In this document: one piece after another, positions 58,156-64,000 of the stretch | Numbering within the stretch: the first letter of the stretch is position 1 | Layout: each line of letters opens with the position of its first letter | Source: Paramacrobiotus metropolitanus | Taxonomy: Eukaryota > Tardigrada > Eutardigrada > Parachela > Macrobiotidae | DNA length: 64,000 bases | Assembly (NCBI RefSeq): GCF_019649055.1 | Contig: NW_026570332.1 | Span: forward strand, 1-64,000 | Direction: 5' to 3' | The notes under the pieces: generated by a model | Databases searched by the model: none | Told to the model about the DNA's origin: nothing | The model's input: only the letters and a program-made list of their open reading frames with translations | Position numbers and translations under genes: made by a program

Positions 58156-59173
58156 TAAGGGCGGTTACGCCCTTTATACTAGTTTATACTAAATCATAGT
58201 TTTCATTATTACTTGTCTAATATCTTCAGTTCATGCAGATTACAGACCAACTTCTACGACAAATTTTGAATGTGTAATTTTTAAAGAACCGCCACCAGGA
58301 GTTGATTGTTGTCGACTTGTCGTAATATAACATCTCAACCATGATTCTGACACATTTCGCTGAATGCATCGACATAAAAATTAATAATTCACGATAAGAA
58401 TTAACGTACAATATCTTTACACAGTAACGATTTTTCTTATTTAGAAAATATCTTTATATCTTTATATAAGCATGTACAGATACTCAGATCTAATCTTACA
58501 GTATTTAAAGTCTTGTTTTGCCTGCTAACTCTACCGAAAGGCTGCAGAAATCCTTGCTGGTTAGTTTGCGCATTTGCTTATACGCAAACTCCTGCGATGA
58601 CCTTACAGTCAAGTAATTGCATTAGGATGACAAACATGCACCCCAAACCGTTAGTGTTACCGTATAAGCATAACAGTAGCCACTAGCCAGCATCAGTACC
58701 GACATACCGTGCCGGCAATTTCCTAAGATAGTATACTGTACAGCTCCTAAACGAATGACCATAATCAGTAGTATTCTGTAATTTTTGTTTATTTTGAATG
58801 CATGTAAGAATGACAATGTGTATGTAATTAGTAACCATAATTATGGTAGCAGACTAGCAGTGAATATCGTAGCTTACTGGCTATGAATTCTGTCTCAGTA
58901 GCAACCAACCGCAGGTGCTCTGTGCACGCCAGGGCGTCAGATTTTCAGAAGATACGCTCGCTACGTGTTATCACAGCGTGCGTTCTGCATCAAATGTGTC
59001 GTTGTTTGGTTCGTAACTTCGTACGCTTTGCGTCGACTTTTATACTGCCTGTACAGTTAAGTACAAAAATTTTTAAGATTTTTTGCGTCCCTCGTTTCTG
59101 GTTGACCAGGAAGAAAACCTTGCCTATATCCAAAATCTAATTTTTATTATTTTGGGAAAGTCCGGCTGCAATC
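58156..59173. other. Spacer upstream of the Myb/SANT-like gene
   Basis: AT-rich. A short open frame at 58,883-59,140 lacks motifs. Nothing was assigned. Confidence 0.35.
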
Positions 59174-60714
59174 ATGAGCGAAGAAGGAACACTAAAAGAC
59201 GAAACGATCGACCAGCAAGAAATTTCCGAAGAAGACGCCATTAATATTGAAGAGCCTTTAACAGGAGAAAAGCGGAAAAAAATCCATTTTAGTATTGATT
59301 TTGATAATGAACTACTGAAAACAGTCATCCAGGAGAATCCCTACGATTACGCTGGAAAGGACAGGACGCTGGCGTGGAATAACGTATCCGTAGCTTTGGA
59401 TGACCAACTGGGAACAAGTGGACTGCTACCTAGAACTTGCAAAGATCGCTGTGAACGCCTGATATCATATTATGAAAAAGATCACCCCTTTTTAAAGACA
59501 CCAACAGATGCTCTGGGTAAAAATCGTGAACGGCTCGGACTGCTTGACCGCTTGACGAAGTTACGCAAAGAATCCGGTGCACGTTTGTGGAACGCTGGCA
59601 GCGCAAACAAAATCATCGCAAGTCCTGCACGGAAACTCCGAAGCGCACGTAATCCACGTACGAGCACGTCGAGTGAACTTGGTGGTACGGTTTCCGCGTA
59701 CCAGTTAGCGGGGACACCGCTGTCCGAAGAAAGTTCCGAAAAGTCGGCACATATTGTCCTAAATGGAGTTAACGCAGGTATAAAACTGAAAATTCGACAC
59801 AACTTGAAGTAATCAAAACAAATTTCCGAAGTCCGCTGGTAGGAATCGGTACCTGCGGAGCAGACTGGCACTGTGCGACGCAAATTTTGCACGGCTCTTT
59901 GGTGTTGCCGATATATACAAATATTAATGCTGGTATAACAGATATCAAAACTACCTAACGAAAATTAATTCAGTATTAATTTTCGTTAGGTAGTTTTGAT
60001 ATCTGTTATACCAGCATTAATATTTGTATACAGTACAGTACTTGGTAGTTGATAATTCAGCAGCTGCCTTTCACAGTTAAGTTTAAATTATGCAGAAACA
60101 AGATTCACACGCGAACTTATATCCAATAAAGATGTAGATTAGAAAACAGTAATAGAGTAAAGATGTGTGGTATTTCACTTTGTTACTTATGTAAATACAA
60201 TATGCGAAAATAAAAAACTCATTGTAACACACCGATGCGGCCATGGTGAAGTTGTCCCACGCAGTAACAGGAATAATTTAATTCAAAAATTAGTGGATTG
60301 CTTCAAATTTCAGAAGCCTTATTGAACGGTCAGGACGGCACAACCTATGTCATGTCGAAATCCCGGCCCATCGCCCTGGCATCGGGTGTACAGAATCTAC
60401 AGATAGAGGGCCCTTACACTATTCCCTACACCGTGAACTCTTCCGGTCTGGAATCCCACGAGCGCTCCCTGATTAAAGAGCTCATTGAAGCACGGCGTGC
60501 GGAGGATGTGCGGCGACGGGAGGAGATTGAACTGCGCCGGGAAGAATTGGAGGTGAAGAAGATGAAACTGGAGTTGGAAAGGGCACAGTGGGAGGCGGAC
60601 CGGAAGGAGCGGGACGATCGGTTAGTCATGGAGCAACAGGAACGAAAGATTCTGCTGGAGCTGATGAAGAAAGTCCTCTGTCCGCAGACTGCGAGTGACC
60701 CGCCGACCGAATAA
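59174..60714 (+). CDS. Myb/SANT-like DNA-binding protein with C-terminal coiled coil
   Basis: Two exons (59,174-59,777 and 60,314-60,714) join at NAG|GTATAA and TTTCAG in frame, giving 334 residues from MSEEGTLKDETID. Residues about 36-110 form a Myb/SANT-like (MADF-type) helix bundle with the usual spaced tryptophan and Cys/Arg/Tyr pattern: LLKTVIQENPYDYAGKDR, LAWNNVSVALDDQ, PRTCKDRCERLISYYEKD. The Ser/Thr-rich middle is probably disordered. The C-terminus (from about residue 245) is a strongly charged coiled coil, RRAEDVRRREEIELRREELE onward, ending SDPPTE. This layout (SANT-like domain plus coiled coil) is common in animal transcription-factor-like proteins derived from transposon-associated genes. 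The target is unknown. Confidence 0.78.
59914..60030. repeat. Perfect 56-bp inverted repeat with 5-bp spacer
   Basis: Bases 59,914-59,969 and 59,975-60,030 are exact reverse complements over 56 bp around the spacer TCAGT. The hairpin lies in the single intron of the Myb/SANT-like gene. It has no coding content. Confidence 0.9.
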
Positions 60715-61189
60715 CGCGGATATTTTCGTGGGACGGTTTCAGTATTCTTTTTGATTTCTCATGTCTTACCCTTTCAGAAATATGGTTGTATCTAACGCCA
60801 CTAAATAATTAGTGGTGTTAGAAATTTTAGTTGTTATATATATAGTTATTATAAAATTAACGGCACTATGCTTACATTTAACAATTGTAAGCGCTACGGT
60901 GGTGGCTTGTTATTCTGTATCGTCTGTCTTCTCGACTGCAGTAAAAAGACGCCTTCATGCAACACTGCATTTTTATACTTATACAAAGAATAGCAACAAC
61001 AATGAATCCAAACTGTAGTTTTGGAACTGCTCGGAAATATTTTGGTTATGGTGATTGGTGACGCAGCACTGACGTTGAACTGCTTTGACATGGTTAACTC
61101 CTGAAGTTTTAAAAGTAATACTTCAAGTTCTGATCATTTTTGTTGAACGCTGACATATAGATATTCTCTCGATCAAGCCTTTTTATGTT
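60715..61189. other. Convergent spacer
   Basis: AT-rich region between converging genes. It contains the small palindrome CTAACGCCACTAAATAATTAGTGGTGTTAG at about 60,792-60,821, split here around AATAAT. Otherwise nothing was recognised. Confidence 0.4.
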
Positions 61190-63739
61190 AACTATATTTC
61201 GGAAAATAATTTTTCCAGTTTTGGCATAGCATGGTTATCATCGACCATTTCCGGTGACTGCAATGGTTTACAAGTACGCCCACGGTAATGGTCGGACAGT
61301 TGCTGGTAAAAGTCGGCGACTTGGAAAAGTTCCGGTCGGCCGGGTGAATCAATCTTAACGAACTCAATTCCCAGTCCAACGGCAACCTCCACAAGTACTG
61401 TTGGATCCGCAAATTGTAAACCGGAAATATTCTGGAGGCATACTGGTATTCCTAAAGCTACGAAGCGAAATGCGGAAAAATCAAAATTAAAGAAATTTGA
61501 AGAATTAAACGAAATTTGAATTAATTCGCAAGTGACGACACGACAACAACTAAGGAATAACCTTGAATAAGTTGAAGAAGCACTGCCATTATAAATTTAA
61601 TTTCAGTATACGTACAGATTTTCATGCAAAGTTGCCAGTTCAGCTAAAGAATATCAGACATAATATCACTTCATATCTATATACGTATAGATATTTCAGT
61701 AACCTGTATTCGATATTAATCTGTACAGTACAATGTACGACAAAAGAGGTTGAACCGATCATTTCAAAATAACTCACGCCACCACTAAAACTTGGACGCT
61801 TACTCACTACTTTCAGACGCTCCGTGAATATCAAAGTGCAGCTATGCTAGTTGCATATCAAAGGTGTAGAAAAAATTTTAAACTTTTGATACTAAACCTT
61901 TATGAACAGCACAAATTCTAGCCATTTTGCTTTCCCACAGACTTAAGCATAGATTGCAAGCCAAACGGTTTTGCGCACAGATCCTATGCTGTGCCTACGA
62001 GAAAGCAAAATGGAAAGAATTTGTTGTTAAATAAACATGTTTAGCATCAAAAGTTAAGAATTTTTTTCACACCTTTGATATGAATATATAGTGCACTCGA
62101 TGCGCAGTCTGAAAGTTTTAGCGTCCGTTTAGGTATTTTGCGGACCGACTGATCGGTTTCTTTGTCGTACATTGTAGTTTACCATGTGCATCGGCTACTC
62201 TCTTTATGAGATTCCTTAGATTTTCCTCAGGCCTAATGCTTATCAGTGCGCCACGGAACTGCGGCGGAAATTTTTGTAATGTTTCATGAAATTCTTGGAA
62301 TTTGTCGTGGAAGAAGATTAACTTCCGTTGTCTTTCTGCCCAGCGCTCGCAAAGTGGTTTCAGCTTCTCACGATGCTGAAATAATTTCTAATGCATTATA
62401 CGTACTCGTATAAGAGTAGGCGAGAAACAGAGCAAACTAAATGCAAAAGGAGTTCTTATGGAAAGTCAGGAGTAGCACTCGTAATTGCCTGCTCGTATAT
62501 TTATTAAAACTACATAATAAAAGCTTACGTACTGCAAGCACTTAAATTTATATTTTTTCACCTCATATTTTTAATAAAGGAATAAAGTTATCACATGTAA
62601 TATCTTACGATTATTAGAGTCGATTACTTTACCTCGACATTCACTGGATTGAATATGACTATCAGTGTTCGATCCCGGCGTATCAAAACAGAAAGGATTT
62701 TTATTACCGATTCGACACCTTTCGGTTTCCCTTTAATATCGTAAAGTGACTGCAATGCAAAACTGGTTAATGATTAGCAAAAATTACAGGCTTCTACGGA
62801 ATGTTGAAGGAAGAGCTTCTCAACATTTATGTTCTACTAAAATAGACTAACAATAAGCTATACCGCCTTCATTAATAATATCGTGTTCAGCCAAAGTTCA
62901 GCCAAATGTTTGCAAAATAGACGGGCAAAATCAGATGCAATCTATTCATAACATTTATTACCTTAGTTTCTTCCAAATCCGTCGTTTTTAATGTTACGCT
63001 CAACGCTGCCTCCAGATTTACTTCCTCCATTAAACTTCTGATTGGGCCGAAAACATCAGAAATCTTTTCCAAATTCCAATAGAAAGAGCCACATTTGTAC
63101 AAATTCTGTAACAAAAGATCAAGGAAAGGCATTAACACAGATAAGATCATTTTCCGTTTCCCCTGCGCAGTTTATTAGCGCAAGTAAATTCCAATAGGTC
63201 ACGGTGCAGAAATCTAATTTGGAATTTGCCACTAAACTATATCATTATACTGACCACTTGTTGGTTTTCAGCCATCTTCCTTTTAAAGTTCGTATGCACA
63301 GCGTAAACTCTGTCGAAAAACTGAAACCAGAAATGCAAATATACGATCTAGAGTGCGAGGTCACGATACGCAGTAATTTAGGGTCATGATGACATAAAAG
63401 ACGTGATATATATACTTCCGATGGATTCCAGTTGCACTGAGGAACAACCAGCACTTCTTGCAAAATTTTTACTTTGCCGGTATGCTGTCTGGGTGTAGCG
63501 AACAATCGGAGGAAAGGCAGTGGAATCGTGATGGGCCACTGGGCTTCCGGAAGAATTAAATTGGCTACAAGCCGAATCAATCTTCTTAAGGGAACACGTA
63601 ACTGCTGACTGAGAAAACCCAGCAAAGCGAACGACACCAAGTAGACACCAACGAAACCGTCTTCCAGGGCGTTGTATTTAATCCTTTCGACAGGCTTTTT
63701 CTGAGTCGGGAGCGGCGCTTTTGCAGGCTGCAATTGCAT
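61190..63739 (-). CDS. Unrecognised membrane-anchored protein, at least seven exons
   Basis: The start at 63,739 (MQLQPAKAPLPTQKK) is followed by one hydrophobic segment at about residues 26-50 (GFVGVYLVSFALLGFLSQQL). Exons 63,739-63,416, 63,320-63,255, 63,105 to about 62,960, about 62,753-62,635, about 62,377-62,125 and about 61,455-61,190 read continuously through plausible splice sites. The large soluble part includes FDRVYAVHTNFKRKMAENQQ, YDIKGKPKGVESVIKILSVL, RRDRTLIVIFNPVNVE, a Lys/Glu-rich helical stretch (KLIFFHDKFQEFHETLQKFP) and a final VALGIPVCLQNISGLQFADP...GIEFVKIDSPGRPELF domain, ending PKLEKLFSEI. I do not recognise the family. The N-terminal anchor with a soluble domain suggests an organelle or ER membrane protein. 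An additional exon may be missing between 61.5 and 62.1 kb. Confidence 0.6.
61854..62082. mobile_element. 229-bp MITE-like fold-back element
   Basis: CATATCAAAGGTGT at the left end matches ACACCTTTGATATG at the right end inverted, and pairing extends inward with mismatches for about 45 bp (AACTTTTGATACTAAAC against TTTAGCATCAAAAGTT). A second inverted pair, AGCCATTTTGCTTTC and GAAAGCAAAATGGAAA, lies inside. There is no coding potential. It sits in an intron of the unrecognised minus-strand gene. Confidence 0.7.
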
Positions 63740-64000
63740 ATTGTTAAGACATATCACAAACGCTCTTTTTTTACTGCATGCAATGCATTTTTTTGTAAGG
63801 TCATCCTTAAAAAAACGACATCCCAGTGCAACGCTCTATTTAAGACGCTTATTGGGAACGGCAGAGACAAAAGATTACAGTAAGTAACGATTTCATACTG
63901 AACCAGGTGTTGTTTTTTCGTGTTTTTTCCACTAGTGTCAGGTGCAGTTGGTGTCGGCTCGGGAATTTCAGTTTTTGCGTCGAAAAACGTACTAAAAAAT

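Overview
The window is eukaryotic. Protein-coding genes are split by short GT-AG introns, one tRNA gene carries an intron, and the gene families are animal ones: receptor guanylyl cyclase, TDP1, a GPR158-type receptor, an HP1-like protein, DBR1, GPR155/LYCHOS, B9D2 and ferritin. Compact genes, many tiny exons and AT-rich spacers suggest a small-genome invertebrate, probably an ecdysozoan. A tardigrade is my best guess, but it is not proven from this sequence.

Left part (1 to about 12,560): a decayed Ty3/gypsy-type LTR retrotransposon in + orientation that enters from beyond the left edge. Protease, reverse transcriptase, RNase H and integrase are recognisable in order, all broken by frameshifts and stops. 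After an integrase tail with an AT-hook comes about 4 kb of non-coding DNA packed with short hairpins. Their arms differ between copies but still pair. This is the most unusual structure in the window. A probable 3' LTR ends near 12,560, and to its right lies a minus-strand receptor guanylyl cyclase gene whose catalytic domain stops short of the element.

Middle (12.7-48.6 kb): guanylyl cyclase (-), an unassigned 19.7-22.5 kb stretch, TDP1 with an N-terminal PBZ zinc finger (+), a GPR158/mGlyR-like receptor (+), a chromoshadow protein without a visible chromodomain (-), a small zinc-finger protein (-), an intron-containing tRNA-Leu(CAA) plus a decayed copy, intronless DBR1 (-) head-to-head with GPR155/LYCHOS (+), B9D2 (+), a small secreted Cys/Thr-rich protein (-), and a ferritin-like subunit with a ruined ferroxidase centre (+).

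Right part (48.9-64 kb): two unrecognised minus-strand genes, then a 5-kb repeat-rich block (122/123-bp tandem repeats, TTACCGT-rich DNA, and roughly 150-180-bp repeats rich in GCGAGC). After that come a Myb/SANT-like coiled-coil protein whose intron holds a perfect 56-bp inverted repeat, and an unrecognised multi-exon membrane-anchored protein (-). Several MITE-like fold-back elements sit in introns and spacers.

There is no operon logic here. The genes look like independent housekeeping, signalling and chromatin genes. Exon boundaries were placed by eye from GT/AG signals and reading-frame continuity, so they are good to a few bases where stated and approximate elsewhere.
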